Positions 9,937-19,297 of a stretch of DNA of 64,000 nucleotides are shown here, one piece after another. A program made the position numbers and the translations under genes. Position 1 is the first letter of the stretch; each line of letters opens with the position of its first letter. The notes beneath the pieces were generated by a model that was given only the letters and a program-made list of their open reading frames with translations, searched no databases and was not told where the DNA came from. The DNA comes from Alkalibacterium kapii (GTDB lineage: Bacteria; Bacillota; Bacilli; Lactobacillales; Carnobacteriaceae_A): positions 124,001 to 188,000 of the forward strand of contig NZ_BJUY01000001.1 in assembly GCF_007988865.1 (NCBI RefSeq), written 5' to 3'.

Positions 9937-10909
9937 CTGGGTGAGAGCACACACGAATATCGCTTTAATCAAATATTGGGGCAAAGAAAATGAAAATCTG
10001 ATCATACCGATGAATAATTCTCTTTCTTTGACGTTGGATGCTTTTTACACAGAAACAAACGTCACTTTCGATGACGATTTAAAATCTGACCAGCTGTATT
10101 TGAATGGTCATATGCAGGATTTTAATGCTTTGATCAAAGTTAAGACCGTGCTTGATCTGGTTAGAAAAAAAGCAGGTATAAAAACGAAAGCTAGAGTTGA
10201 CAGTTATAACTATGTGCCTACAGCTGCCGGTCTGGCTTCTTCAGCTTCAGGACTCGCCGCTTTAGCTGGTTCTGCCAGTCGCGCTGCCGGCTTGGACCTT
10301 TCTTCAAAAGATCTTTCAAAACTTGCACGCAGAGGTTCGGGTTCAGCATCCCGCAGTATATACGGTGGTTTCGCTGAATGGCAGAAAGGACATAGCCACG
10401 AGACGTCTTTTGCCGTACCTGTAGACGCGGCGGACTGGGATATCGGTATGCTTTTTATCGTTGTCAATGATAAGAAAAAAGATATTTCGAGTCGGGAAGG
10501 TATGTCAAGAACTGTTAATACCTCACCCTTTTATCAAGGCTGGCTGGATACCCTGGATGCTGACTTGAATACAATGAAAGAAGCGATCAAAAACCAGGAT
10601 GTTCATAAAGTTGGCGAAATTGCCGAACGGAATGCATTGAAAATGCATGCAACCACTCTTGGAGCTAAACCACCTTTTACTTACTGGTCACCTGATAGTA
10701 TAAAAGCAATGGATGCAGTGAAACAGTTGAGAGAGACAGGTTTTTCTGTTCATTTCACTATGGACGCAGGTCCAAATGTCAAACTTATTTGCAGACAATC
10801 TGAGTTAGAGGACATAAAGCATCATTTGCTTGTGGACTTCAAGGAGTCTCAACTGATTTCAGCTAAACCAGGTCCAGGCCTCCATGCTATATCAAAACCA
10901 AATCTTTAA
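9929..10909 (+). CDS. mvaD: Diphosphomevalonate decarboxylase
   Basis: ATP-dependent decarboxylation of 5-diphosphomevalonate to isopentenyl diphosphate. The N-terminus ANIALIKYWGK-like (here TNIALIKYWGK) and the phosphate loop PTAAGLASSASG at residues 97-108 are diagnostic. With 326 residues it has the usual length. The gene start overlaps mvk and its end is 16 bp before pmk, so all three should be made from one message. In this gene order, decarboxylase before phosphomevalonate kinase, it matches streptococcal and enterococcal operons. Confidence 0.96.
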   Translation: MSNWVRAHTNIALIKYWGKENENLIIPMNNSLSLTLDAFYTETNVTFDDDLKSDQLYLNGHMQDFNALIKVKTVLDLVRKKAGIKTKARVDSYNYVPTAAGLASSASGLAALAGSASRAAGLDLSSKDLSKLARRGSGSASRSIYGGFAEWQKGHSHETSFAVPVDAADWDIGMLFIVVNDKKKDISSREGMSRTVNTSPFYQGWLDTLDADLNTMKEAIKNQDVHKVGEIAERNALKMHATTLGAKPPFTYWSPDSIKAMDAVKQLRETGFSVHFTMDAGPNVKLICRQSELEDIKHHLLVDFKESQLISAKPGPGLHAISKPNL

Positions 10910-10925
10910 CAGAAAAGGTGATCAA

Positions 10926-12002
10926 ATGAAGAAGGCAGAAAATAAAGCACCCGGAAAATTATATATCGCTGGTGAGTATGCGGTCGTTGAATCGGGTTAT
11001 CCAGCCGTTATAGTCTCGGTCGATCGTTTTATAACAGTATCCGTTTCACCTTCAAATGAACATTTCGGAAAGGTATTATCGGCTTCCCTTTCACAAACTC
11101 CTCTAAAATGGAGACGAAACAATGATCGAATGAACCTTGAAACTTTCAATGAAAAAGCTGATATTCTATTGAAAACACTGGAAATAACTGAACGCTTTTT
11201 GAAAGAACAGAAAATCACACTCCCTTACTACGACGTTCACATAAAAAGTGACTTAGACAGTGCTGACGGGCTGAAATACGGCCTAGGTTCCAGTGGAGCT
11301 GTGACAGTCGCAACGATCCTGGCAGTTTTACATTCTGTAGAGTTTGAACTTAATGATGATAAATTATTCAAACTTGCTGCTGTCGTTCATACTTCATTGA
11401 GAAAAAAGGGGTCACTGGGAGATTTAGCGGCTGCTGTTTATACGGGTTGGCTGGCTTACGCTAGTCCTGATAGAAAATGGATCAGTGACCAGCTGAATGA
11501 GAGCACTCTCTCACTGCTCATCGAAAAACCATGGCCAAAGCTTAATATAGAACGATTAAATCCCCCTGTTTCTATGGAGCTGCTGGTTGGCTGGACTGGC
11601 CAGCCTGCCTCAACAGAGTCTTTTGTTACTTCTTTCCAAAAAGACCAGAAGACGATCAGTTATCAGACTTTTTTAAACGAGAGCAAAGCTATTGTACTCG
11701 AACTGATCACAGGGTTAAAAACGAATGATCGTGACAAAATAAAAAGGGCTGTAGATATTAATAGAGGACTTCTTTTGACAATGAGTCAAACAAATCATTT
11801 TGTTTTAGAAACACCTCAGCTCTCTCTTCTCAATGACATTGCAGGCAAACACGGGGCTGCTTCAAAAACATCTGGTGCCGGTGGCGGAGACTGTGGGATT
11901 GCCTTTGTTGAATCATACAGTCAAAAAGAGAGCATTATAAAGGAATGGCAGGCTAACTTTATTGAACCCTTACCTCTTACAGTGTATGATAAACATAATT
12001 AA
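10926..12002 (+). CDS. pmk: Phosphomevalonate kinase
   Basis: Converts 5-phosphomevalonate to 5-diphosphomevalonate. It is a GHMP kinase with APGKLYIAGEYAVV at the N-terminus, GLGSSGA at residues 119-125 and SGAGGGDCG near the C-terminus. The start is placed at 10926, where AAAGGTGAT lies a few bases upstream, giving 358 residues; the longer frame from 10884 overlaps mvaD and lacks a ribosome site. It lies between mvaD and fni in the operon. Confidence 0.95.
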   Translation: MKKAENKAPGKLYIAGEYAVVESGYPAVIVSVDRFITVSVSPSNEHFGKVLSASLSQTPLKWRRNNDRMNLETFNEKADILLKTLEITERFLKEQKITLPYYDVHIKSDLDSADGLKYGLGSSGAVTVATILAVLHSVEFELNDDKLFKLAAVVHTSLRKKGSLGDLAAAVYTGWLAYASPDRKWISDQLNESTLSLLIEKPWPKLNIERLNPPVSMELLVGWTGQPASTESFVTSFQKDQKTISYQTFLNESKAIVLELITGLKTNDRDKIKRAVDINRGLLLTMSQTNHFVLETPQLSLLNDIAGKHGAASKTSGAGGGDCGIAFVESYSQKESIIKEWQANFIEPLPLTVYDKHN

Positions 12003-12022
12003 CCAAATCTGGAGTGTAGCTT

Positions 12023-13081
12023 ATGTCAAAAACCAACAACCGAAAAAATGAACATGTATCTTTGTCAGAAAAATTTTATCCAGAAGGCGATTCTTCCTTC
12101 AAGGATATTTCATTTATTCATCATTCTTTACCCGAGTGTGATGTTAAGGATATCTCACTTGACGTCACACTGGACGACCTTCACTTCTCTTCTCCTTTTT
12201 TCATCAATGCAATGTCCGGAGGCAGCAAGTGGACTGGGAAAGTCAATGAAAAGCTGGCATTGATCGCAAGAGAAACCGACCTTGCAATAGCAACAGGCTC
12301 AGTCAGCGCTGCACTCAAAGACCCGACTGTGTCCGAGTCCTTTCAAATCGTTCGCAAGACGAACCCACATGGACTGGTTTTTGCTAACCTTGGCGCTGGA
12401 CATGGTCTGGAAAATGCCAAGCGTGCTGTTGATTTATTGAACGCCGATGCCCTCCAAATACACTTGAATGCACCTCAGGAAATCGTTATGCCAGAAGGAG
12501 ACCGTGAGTTTTCTCAGTGGATCACAAACATTCAATCGATCGTAGAAGATCTACAGATCCCTGTCATCGTAAAAGAAGTCGGCTTTGGCATGTCTAGGGA
12601 AACGGTTCAGCTACTTGAGACATTGGGTGTAAGTCTGATCGATATCAGTGGTAAAGGCGGCACGAACTTTGCACAGATAGAAAATTTTCGTAGAAAAGAA
12701 TTCAAACTGGATGATTTTGAATCCTGGGGACAATCAACGGTGGTTTCCTTGCTCGAAGCTCAAGAGAGTATATCCCAGGCTTCGCTCATTGCATCGGGAG
12801 GAATCAGACGTCCAATGGAAATCGTCAAGGCTTTAGCTTTGGGCGCCTCCATAAGCGGGCTTTCCAGTCAAATCATGCATATGGCTCTGAGTGATTTGGA
12901 TGAAGCTATCTTGTCTTTAAACCACTGGAAAGAAGAAATAAAGCGTATCATGACTTTACTGGGTGCCAGAACTGTAGATGATTTAAGAAAGACTGATGTC
13001 CTGATTACTGGTCAGTCAGCAGAATGGTGCGATGCTCGAAATATCGACAGGCGCCGCTATGCTTTTCGCTCTAAACAATGA
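12023..13081 (+). CDS. fni: Type 2 isopentenyl-diphosphate delta-isomerase
   Basis: FMN- and NADPH-dependent interconversion of isopentenyl and dimethylallyl diphosphate. The 352-residue protein has the FMN-site MSGGSKWTGKVN, the ATGSVSAAL segment, DISGKGGTNFAQIE and the C-terminal SGGIRRP. It closes the lower mevalonate route in this operon. The upper steps (mvaS, mvaA) are not in the window and must be encoded elsewhere. Confidence 0.95.
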   Translation: MSKTNNRKNEHVSLSEKFYPEGDSSFKDISFIHHSLPECDVKDISLDVTLDDLHFSSPFFINAMSGGSKWTGKVNEKLALIARETDLAIATGSVSAALKDPTVSESFQIVRKTNPHGLVFANLGAGHGLENAKRAVDLLNADALQIHLNAPQEIVMPEGDREFSQWITNIQSIVEDLQIPVIVKEVGFGMSRETVQLLETLGVSLIDISGKGGTNFAQIENFRRKEFKLDDFESWGQSTVVSLLEAQESISQASLIASGGIRRPMEIVKALALGASISGLSSQIMHMALSDLDEAILSLNHWKEEIKRIMTLLGARTVDDLRKTDVLITGQSAEWCDARNIDRRRYAFRSKQ

Positions 13082-13127
13082 TGATCCTACTCATTAAGTG
13101 CTCTTTGAATGAAGGTTTGATCTGTCT

Positions 13128-13625
13128 ATGAAAAAGAAAACATCATCGGTGTTGACTTATGTCTGGTTGACTCTATACATTATCCTGCAATTGACTTGGG
13201 GATTTCTGCAGTCATTCGTCGGTCTTTGTTTGTTTCTGTTCTTTGTCAACGCTCCCCATGACTTTTATCATGGCAGCATCCGTACAAAATGGCCCTCCCT
13301 CAAAGGAGTTTCACTGGGGTTATTTATTTTTACGCCTGATGAAAACGATAAGACTCTGCAAAAAAAGTATCAGAATAATCAGATTTATCTAGAAAACTTA
13401 TGTAATCGTTTATCTGTGCACGAATACGGCCATACTTATCAGTCTCTTTTGCTCGGTCCCTTCTACCTTGTCATTATAGGAACTGTTTCCTGGTCCTGGG
13501 CAAATCTGAGCAGATATAAGAACTTGAGAAAAGATTATGCGGTCCCCTACTCTTTTTGCTGGACGGAAAGTTGGGCAAACAGGTTAGGGGAATGGGTATT
13601 AGGCGAACCTTCCATCACTTTTTGA
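13128..13625 (+). CDS. Membrane protein with HExxH motif, probably frameshifted
   Basis: 165 residues: a basic N-terminus, one or two membrane segments (about 9-42), then VHEYGHTYQS, an HExxH zinc-binding pattern, followed by another hydrophobic stretch. The family is not recognised. The frame stops at TGA inside a run of five T residues (ACTTTTTGATC, near 13616). One T fewer would let reading continue 31 codons as DQRVEQTAQDNYGSPVFFVE... to a TAA at 13717-13719, directly against the terminator. The intact protein would be about 197 residues. It lies 46 bp after fni and is probably cotranscribed. Confidence 0.6.
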   Translation: MKKKTSSVLTYVWLTLYIILQLTWGFLQSFVGLCLFLFFVNAPHDFYHGSIRTKWPSLKGVSLGLFIFTPDENDKTLQKKYQNNQIYLENLCNRLSVHEYGHTYQSLLLGPFYLVIIGTVSWSWANLSRYKNLRKDYAVPYSFCWTESWANRLGEWVLGEPSITF

Positions 13626-13717
13626 TCAAAGAGTAGAACAAACAGCGCAGGACAATTATGGTTCTCCTGTATTCTTTGTGGAGTCAAAGACAGGTCTGCT
13701 TTTTGGTGCACCTTTAT

Positions 13718-13768
13718 AAAAAGAATAAGAGACTGGGACCAATTTTGTCCCAGCCTCTTATTCTTTTT
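13718..13768. terminator. Strong bidirectional terminator
   Basis: AAAAAGAATAAGAG (13718-13731) and CTCTTATTCTTTTT (13755-13768) form a 14-bp perfect stem, with an inner GGGAC / GTCCC stem. It separates the convergent mevalonate operon and azlCD. Confidence 0.92.
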
Positions 13769-14090
13769 AAACCATTAAAGAAAGCAGTGTAATAGCAATG
13801 ATTCCCGTGAGCATCGACCAGAGTAAACTTTTTGTTTTCAGTGCAATAAAAAGAACGATGATAGAAGGCAGGAGTTTGATATTTTCATCCGGCTGCAGAG
13901 AGAATGATCCCTCCCAAAAAAACACATCTGAAGCGACCAATGCAGCAAAAACCGAAACCGGTATGTAAGTCATCCAGCGACTGAAAGACGGTGATATCTC
14001 TTTTTTACTTAAAAAAAGAAGAGGTAAAAACCTGGGAAGAAAAGTAACTGCTGCCATGCCTATTATCAGTATAAATGATCGACTAGTCAT
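13767..14090 (-). CDS. azlD: Branched-chain amino acid exporter, small subunit AzlD
   Basis: 107 residues with three or four membrane segments and the family motif PRFLPLLFL near residue 20. AzlD pairs with AzlC to export branched-chain amino acids or analogues such as azaleucine. It starts inside the last 8 bp of azlC, the usual coupled arrangement. No regulator of the azlB type is next to it. Confidence 0.9.
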   Translation of the reverse strand: MTSRSFILIIGMAAVTFLPRFLPLLFLSKKEISPSFSRWMTYIPVSVFAALVASDVFFWEGSFSLQPDENIKLLPSIIVLFIALKTKSLLWSMLTGIIAITLLSLMV

Positions 14091-14784
14091 TTGACCTCAC
14101 TCCTGTTCTTTTTGAATTTACTTCTATATAATACCCTATCATCGATGCTAAAAGCGTAGCTATAACCAAAGCAATATTATGTTTAAGAAGTAGAGTGAAA
14201 AAGACAGATAAAACAATAGAAATAACTGCGGTTATAATGTATGTTTTCGAAACGAACTGCATGACCATCATGCAGATGAACATCGCAATCAGTGCATAGT
14301 TCATGATTTGAGTATTGATAATGAACTGACTTCCAATAACTCCGCCTAATGCAGTACTCACAGCCCAAACCGAATAGTTGAAAAAGTTTGTAACAATAGC
14401 GTCATTTACTGTCCAGTTGTCTTTTTGAAAATTCGAATAGTTGATACCAAATGATTCGTCCGACAGCGTATGACCAAAAAGTGCTAGAAATCCGACAGAC
14501 TTATTTTTAACATGTTTTGAAATGCTGGCTGCCATCAATATATGCCTTAAATTCAAAAAAAAGACCATTAAAATAATAGACGGAACGGATGCCCCAAGCA
14601 CCACCATACTTCCTGCCAGAAATTGAGCTGCCCCTGCGTAGACAAGGAGGCTCATAAGAAATATAGACATGACACTAAATCCCGCATCAAACAGAACGAT
14701 GCCACAAGCAAGACCTAATGCCGTGTAACTCGCCATAATCGGCAAACCTGCTTTTAATCCCTTCAATATTGCTGTATTTCCCAT
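14083..14784 (-). CDS. azlC: Branched-chain amino acid exporter, large subunit AzlC
   Basis: A 233-residue membrane protein with a start at 14784, where AAAGGAGG lies 5 bp upstream. The longer frame to 14907 runs through a terminator hairpin and is rejected. It has about eight hydrophobic segments, with family signatures GLKAGLPIMASYTALGLACG, YAGAAQF and NLRHILMAAS. It is the pore-forming partner of AzlD in the inner membrane. Substrate specificity is inferred from the family. Confidence 0.9.
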   Translation of the reverse strand: MGNTAILKGLKAGLPIMASYTALGLACGIVLFDAGFSVMSIFLMSLLVYAGAAQFLAGSMVVLGASVPSIILMVFFLNLRHILMAASISKHVKNKSVGFLALFGHTLSDESFGINYSNFQKDNWTVNDAIVTNFFNYSVWAVSTALGGVIGSQFIINTQIMNYALIAMFICMMVMQFVSKTYIITAVISIVLSVFFTLLLKHNIALVIATLLASMIGYYIEVNSKRTGVRSND

Positions 14785-14841
14785 ATTATCCTCCTTTGAA
14801 AATAAGCTTTTGTTCATATAGCATAGCTGATTTTCTGTATT

Positions 14842-14876
14842 AAAAAAAGAGCCAGATAAAAGTTCTGCCTCTTTTT
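14842..14876 (-). terminator. Terminator after the cation efflux gene
   Basis: On the minus strand AAAAAGAGGCAG pairs with CTGGCTCTTTTTTT around an 8-nt loop and ends in a T run. It separates the CDF transporter transcript from azlCD. Confidence 0.75.
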
Positions 14877-15040
14877 CCAAATAACTCCTGTCAATTATTG
14901 AACACAATCATGACTGATATTGTTCTTTCTTCTCGATTTTCCTCGGCATCTCAGTACTCTATCTTTTCCACTGGCTTTCAGCAATGATGTTCACTTCCTT
15001 ATACTAACTTTTTTCAGCGAAACAGTTGGTGATTGGTTAC

Positions 15041-15994
15041 TCACTCGTATTGTTTTTTTTCAGATAGCCCTTTATTTCTAAAATCTTCTTCATCGGTCAC
15101 TACTTCTATCGTCACGTGATCCTGCACATGATTTTCTCTTGCGATCTTTCTTATATTTTCTTTCACCTTCTGCTTCTTGCTGATATCCGCTGACTCTAAC
15201 AGAACGGTTACTACCAGTGCATTCTCTTCTCCGTCTATTGACCAAATATGAAAGTCGGAAATATCTTTGACACCTGTCAGATTTTTTATTTTATCAACAA
15301 TCTTTTTGACATCCGCTTCCTCAGGTGCGCGATTCAGTAAAATCTTCATTGTACTTATCAGCTGTGGAAAAGTCAGATAGAAAATATATCCTGCTATAAG
15401 CATAGATAAAATCGGATCCAGCCGGTACCAGTCAGTGTAATGCATGGCGATACTTACAATTAATACCCCTATCCAGCCAAGAACATCTTCGAGCATATGA
15501 AGGCTGAGTACACTTTCATTTTTTGAAGAACCTCTGCGCAATAGGATGGTTGCATAGCCATTCAGCACGATAGCCACTATGGATAGCCAGATCATCCCGG
15601 TCACATCCACAGGTTCTGGATCGATAAGGCGGGGGATACTTCTGTAAATAATAAACAACGACCCTCCCAGCAGAACCACAGCAGTCACGAGTGCTCCCAG
15701 TAAAGAAAAACGACTATAGCCAAAGGTGTATTTATTGTTTCTTTCTTTTTCTGAATACTTTTGGAAAAACCAGGCAAATCCTGTTGAGATAGCATCGCCC
15801 AAATCATGTAAGGCGTCGGACATTATGGATACACTATTAAATATAAAGCCGAATACAAACTCAACAACCGAGAAAATAAGATTTATAAAAAATACGATCC
15901 CAATATTTTTTTTAGCCTGGTCCTTTGGTTTCTCTTTATCTAACTGTTCACTGGTATGATCTTCATTTTTCTGTTTTGCTTCTTTTTCGGACAT
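15041..15994 (-). CDS. Cation diffusion facilitator (CDF) metal efflux protein
   Basis: 317 residues: a charged cytoplasmic N-terminus (1-28), six membrane segments and a C-terminal regulatory domain from about 215. The transport-site residues are in SDALHDLGDA (Asp60, His63, Asp64, Asp67) in the second helix and HMLEDVLG in the fifth. The HD-HD type of site is typical of zinc (CzcD/ZitB-like) transporters, so zinc or cobalt proton antiport is the best guess. The protein is a dimer in the membrane in this family. A long leader of more than 500 bp without a gene lies upstream. Confidence 0.88.
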   Translation of the reverse strand: MSEKEAKQKNEDHTSEQLDKEKPKDQAKKNIGIVFFINLIFSVVEFVFGFIFNSVSIMSDALHDLGDAISTGFAWFFQKYSEKERNNKYTFGYSRFSLLGALVTAVVLLGGSLFIIYRSIPRLIDPEPVDVTGMIWLSIVAIVLNGYATILLRRGSSKNESVLSLHMLEDVLGWIGVLIVSIAMHYTDWYRLDPILSMLIAGYIFYLTFPQLISTMKILLNRAPEEADVKKIVDKIKNLTGVKDISDFHIWSIDGEENALVVTVLLESADISKKQKVKENIRKIARENHVQDHVTIEVVTDEEDFRNKGLSEKKQYE

Positions 15995-16459
15995 GATCGG
16001 TGTCCTCCTGTCTTTTATTATATGTAAACCAGATGCTTCATTTTTCTATTTTTGGCTATCGTTAGTCGAGTAAAAGTCCTGCTAAATGCAAGTAAGCCTT
16101 ACTGCAATGGTACCACCTGTTGTTAATTTTTCAATTAAAAGGATTGTCTTTTCAGTATTTTGAACAGTGTGATACGTGCACACGGTCTACGTATACTAAA
16201 TACTTATATCTTATTTATTTATGGGTAGGACATAAAATGCGTATCTTATACTGACCGCAAAGTTTTTTGTAATCAAGTAGACATTAAAACAGACAGTTAG
16301 TCTCCACTGAAGTGCAGTTTTAATGTTAGTTGGCCGTATACCCCTGTCTAGGGCCAAGTGGTTGCTTTTTAGTACTTGAGTGGAAGCTAAGACGTGAGAA
16401 GGTATAAGTATCGACACAACTCAATTTTTGATACTATTATCAATATCTTGTTGAACACT
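15995..16459. other. 465-bp gene-free region with several hairpins
   Basis: No convincing coding frame. It holds a compact structure at 16281-16357 (listed separately), a GTGTG / CACAC hairpin near 16167-16183, and, on the minus strand, GGTGGTACC (16109-16117) followed by a TGCAGTAAG / CTTACTTGCA hairpin, which faintly recalls a T-box antiterminator but lacks the conserved GCG and a T run. It is upstream of the CDF gene and downstream of the pdp terminator. Base composition resembles its neighbours. Confidence 0.5.
16281..16357. other. Nested hairpins, three-way-junction-like fold
   Basis: A perfect 10-bp outer stem, ACATTAAAAC (16281-16290) with GTTTTAATGT (16317-16326), encloses two small hairpins: AGAC/GTCT (16291-16303) and CAC-TGAA-GTG (16305-16314). 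Three bases later TTGGCC (16330-16335) pairs with GGCCAA (16352-16357) with a competing CCCT/AGGG hairpin inside. There is no T run, so it is not a simple terminator. It may be a structured RNA, a recombination site or a mobile-element remnant. Strand is undetermined. Confidence 0.45.
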
Positions 16460-16505
16460 TTAAAAGACCGTGTCAAGCCTTGCTGAGCTTGACACGGTCT
16501 TTTAA
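16460..16505 (-). terminator. Terminator after pdp
   Basis: TTAAAAGACCGTGTCAAGC (16460-16478) and GCTTGACACGGTCTTTTAA (16487-16505) form a perfect 19-bp stem with an 8-nt loop, flanked by T runs in either direction. It lies just past the 3' end of the nucleoside phosphorylase gene. Confidence 0.92.
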
Positions 16506-16531
16506 AAATTAGTATGAATATATCAGTTTGA

Positions 16532-17833
16532 TTACTGTACGATTTGGTGGATAAGCGTTGGTGTCGTTGCTTCATCTGATATCTTGATATTGTTTATAAT
16601 CTTATCGACCACGTCTTGTGTAATTTCTTTGTTGGAGTAAAGAGTAACTAAGGCTTCGCCCTTCTCCACTTTATCACCGATTTTTTTATGAATGTATAAT
16701 CCGGCTGCCAAATCAAGCTGGCTTTCTTTGGTCTCGCGCCCAGCTCCAAGCATCATTGCAGAAATACCGATTTGATCTGCTACGATCTCGCTTACTTTCC
16801 CGGATGTTTCAGCTGTGACTTCTTTCGTATATTCTGCTTTTGGAAGAACGTCATCAGGGTTATCTGCCACTGAGGCATCCCCGCCTTGGGCAGCAATAAA
16901 CGTTTTAAAGACATCCAGCGCTTTACCATTCTGCAAGTTTTCTTCAAGCTTTGCGCGTGCCTCATCTAAAGATGAACCCACTCCACCTAAATAAGCCATT
17001 TGACTCCCTAAAACAAGACACAGTTCTGTTAAGTCTTCTGGTCCGTGTCCTTTTAATGTATCGATAGCCTCTTTGACTTCCAAACTATTTCCAATAGCAT
17101 TTCCTAAAGGCTGACTCATATCTGAAATAACTGCCATAGTATTGCGTTCGACAGCTTCACCAATATTAACCATCGTTTCGGCAAGTTCTTTGGCTTGTTC
17201 AACACTCTTCATGAATGCTCCAGCACCTGTTTTAACATCTAAAACGATCGCATCAGCTCCGGCAGCGATTTTTTTGCTCATGATCGAGCTGGCAATCAGA
17301 GGAATCGACTCCACGGTACCTGTCACGTCTCTAAGTGCATACATTTTTTTATCTGCTGGTGTCAGATTTCCTGACTGCCCTACTACAGCCACTTTATTTT
17401 TATTTACAAGGTCAACGAATTTTTCTTGTGTAACTTCTACGTTAAAGCCAGGCACCGCTTCCAATTTATCGATTGTTCCGCCCGTATGACCCAGTCCTCG
17501 ACCACTCATTTTAGCCACTGGAATACCCACACTCGCAACTAAGGGCGCTAATACTAGCGTCGTTGTATCACCTACGCCGCCTGTTGAATGTTTATCGACC
17601 TTGACCCCTTCGATAGGTGACAGATCGATTTGATCGCCGGATTCTACCATAGCCATCGTCAAGGCACTGCGTTCTTCATTATTCATTCCATTGAAGTAAA
17701 TAGCCATTGCCATAGCACTCATCTGGTAATCAGGAATATCATCGGCAGTATAGTGTTCGATCATCCATTTGATTTCGCTTTCAGTCAAACTTTCGTTGTG
17801 CTGCTTTTTCTCGATTAAATCAATCATACGCAT
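16532..17833 (-). CDS. pdp: Pyrimidine-nucleoside phosphorylase
   Basis: Phosphorolysis of uridine, deoxyuridine or thymidine to the base and (deoxy)ribose-1-phosphate. 433 residues, the usual length; the family signature [16 protein letters not shown] (near 109-124) and KHSTGGVGD (81-89, phosphate binding) are present. The C-terminal domain begins near 335. An AGGAGTG ribosome site precedes the ATG at 17833. It stands alone here without deoC or deoB. Gram-positive enzymes of this type accept both uridine and thymidine, hence pdp rather than deoA. Confidence 0.93.
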   Translation of the reverse strand: MRMIDLIEKKQHNESLTESEIKWMIEHYTADDIPDYQMSAMAMAIYFNGMNNEERSALTMAMVESGDQIDLSPIEGVKVDKHSTGGVGDTTTLVLAPLVASVGIPVAKMSGRGLGHTGGTIDKLEAVPGFNVEVTQEKFVDLVNKNKVAVVGQSGNLTPADKKMYALRDVTGTVESIPLIASSIMSKKIAAGADAIVLDVKTGAGAFMKSVEQAKELAETMVNIGEAVERNTMAVISDMSQPLGNAIGNSLEVKEAIDTLKGHGPEDLTELCLVLGSQMAYLGGVGSSLDEARAKLEENLQNGKALDVFKTFIAAQGGDASVADNPDDVLPKAEYTKEVTAETSGKVSEIVADQIGISAMMLGAGRETKESQLDLAAGLYIHKKIGDKVEKGEALVTLYSNKEITQDVVDKIINNIKISDEATTPTLIHQIVQ

Positions 17834-18018
17834 AATTCTTTCACTCCTAATTATTTACTTATACTATACAGTGTACCATAAAGTAACGATATAAGTAGGG
17901 GGATTTAGCTAAGTAATGATAAGAATATTCCAATAATCTGACTCCTGACTATATGATTCAGTAAAAAAGTGGTAGAATTACTTAGGATGATAAAATATTC
18001 TTAATAAGGAGAGATTTC

Positions 18019-19212
18019 ATGACTAGTCAACGATTGAATACTTTTTTAGAAAAGAATCTACAGGAATTAAAAGATAAAGGACTTTACAACGAGATAGATG
18101 TTCTTGATGGTCCAAATGGAGCGAAAATTTCTATCGATGGGCATGAACTAATCAATATGTCGTCTAATAATTATCTAGGCTTTGCCAATGACCCGCGCTT
18201 AAAAGAAAAAGCGAATGAAGCTACTGATATTTACGGCGTTGGTGCAGGTGCAGTGCGTACAATCAATGGTACACAAGCGATCCACAAAGAACTGGAACAA
18301 AAAATCGCAGAATTCAAAGGAACGGAAGCAGCCGTCGCTTTTCAATCAGGCTTCAACTGTAATATGGGCGCGATCCCAGCTGTTATGAATAAAAATGATG
18401 CCATTTTGTCTGATGAGTTGAATCATGCATCGATCATTGATGGCTGCCGTTTATCAGGAGCCAAAGTTATCCGTGTCAAACATCAGGATATGGATGATTT
18501 ACGTGCGAAAGCCAAAGAAGCTGTAGAGAGCGGTCAATACGAAAAAATTATGTATATTACTGACGGTGTATTTTCTATGGATGGCGACGTTGCAAATATT
18601 CCGGGTATCGTGGAGATCGCTGAAGAATTCGACTTGATCACTTATGTGGATGATGCACATGGTTCAGGCGTCATGGGCAAAGGTGCCGGAACAGTTAAAC
18701 ACTTTGGACTGCAGGATAAAATCGATTTCCAGATGGGAACTCTTTCCAAAGCAGTTGGTGTTGTTGGCGGATATGTGGCCGGAACGCAGAATCTTATCGA
18801 TTGGCTTAAAGTCCGTGCACGTCCCTTCCTCTTTTCTACATCGCTTACGCCGGCAGCATCGGCGGCATGTATGGAAGCCATTGACATTATGACGAATTCT
18901 ACTGAAGAGCATGACAAACTTTGGGAAAATGGCCGCTACCTTAAAGAAGGATTAAAAAATCTAGGTTTTGATATCGGTAACTCAGAAACACCAATCACCC
19001 CATGTATCCTAGGCGAAGAAAAACTGACACAGACTTTCTCAAAACGTCTAACTGAAGAAGGAGTTTACGCTAAATCCATTGTTTTCCCGACCGTTCCACG
19101 CGGGACTGGACGAGTAAGAAATATGCCGACTGCCGCTCATACAAAGGAAATGCTGGATGAGGTTCTGGCCGTATATGAAAAAGTCGGTAAGGAATTGAAT
19201 GTTATAAAATAA
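18019..19212 (+). CDS. kbl: Glycine C-acetyltransferase (2-amino-3-ketobutyrate CoA ligase)
   Basis: PLP enzyme cleaving 2-amino-3-ketobutyrate with CoA to glycine and acetyl-CoA. 397 residues of the alpha-oxoamine synthase family, with SSNNYLGF near residue 48, DDAHGSG (PLP ring and Asp) and the lysine in [13 protein letters not shown]. BioF and KBL are close relatives, but the threonine dehydrogenase gene 85 bp downstream decides for KBL. Together they turn threonine into glycine and acetyl-CoA. A GGAGAG ribosome site precedes the ATG. Confidence 0.92.
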   Translation: MTSQRLNTFLEKNLQELKDKGLYNEIDVLDGPNGAKISIDGHELINMSSNNYLGFANDPRLKEKANEATDIYGVGAGAVRTINGTQAIHKELEQKIAEFKGTEAAVAFQSGFNCNMGAIPAVMNKNDAILSDELNHASIIDGCRLSGAKVIRVKHQDMDDLRAKAKEAVESGQYEKIMYITDGVFSMDGDVANIPGIVEIAEEFDLITYVDDAHGSGVMGKGAGTVKHFGLQDKIDFQMGTLSKAVGVVGGYVAGTQNLIDWLKVRARPFLFSTSLTPAASAACMEAIDIMTNSTEEHDKLWENGRYLKEGLKNLGFDIGNSETPITPCILGEEKLTQTFSKRLTEEGVYAKSIVFPTVPRGTGRVRNMPTAAHTKEMLDEVLAVYEKVGKELNVIK

Positions 19213-19225
19213 AGAGACAAAAAAT

Positions 19226-19264
19226 GGAGAAAGAGGATCGGGCAAAAGCTCTTTCCCTTTCTCC
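19226..19264 (+). terminator. Possible weak attenuator between kbl and tdh
   Basis: GGAGAAAG (19226-19233) pairs with CTTTCTCC (19257-19264) and is followed by TCTTTCT. The stem is only 8 bp with a 23-nt loop, so it would at most reduce read-through into tdh. Confidence 0.35.
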
Positions 19265-19297
19265 TCTTTCTAAAAGATAAAGGTCGGAGGTTTTTTT

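Noticed and set aside
16109..16117. T-box riboswitch (minus strand GGTGGTACC)
   Set aside because: The conserved AGGGTGGNACCGCG is incomplete, no specifier stem or terminator with T run was found, and a metal efflux gene is an unlikely T-box target. It could be a decayed leader.
16211..16417. 68-codon frame in the gap before the CDF gene
   Set aside because: No ribosome site, no recognisable domain, and it runs through the hairpin cluster.
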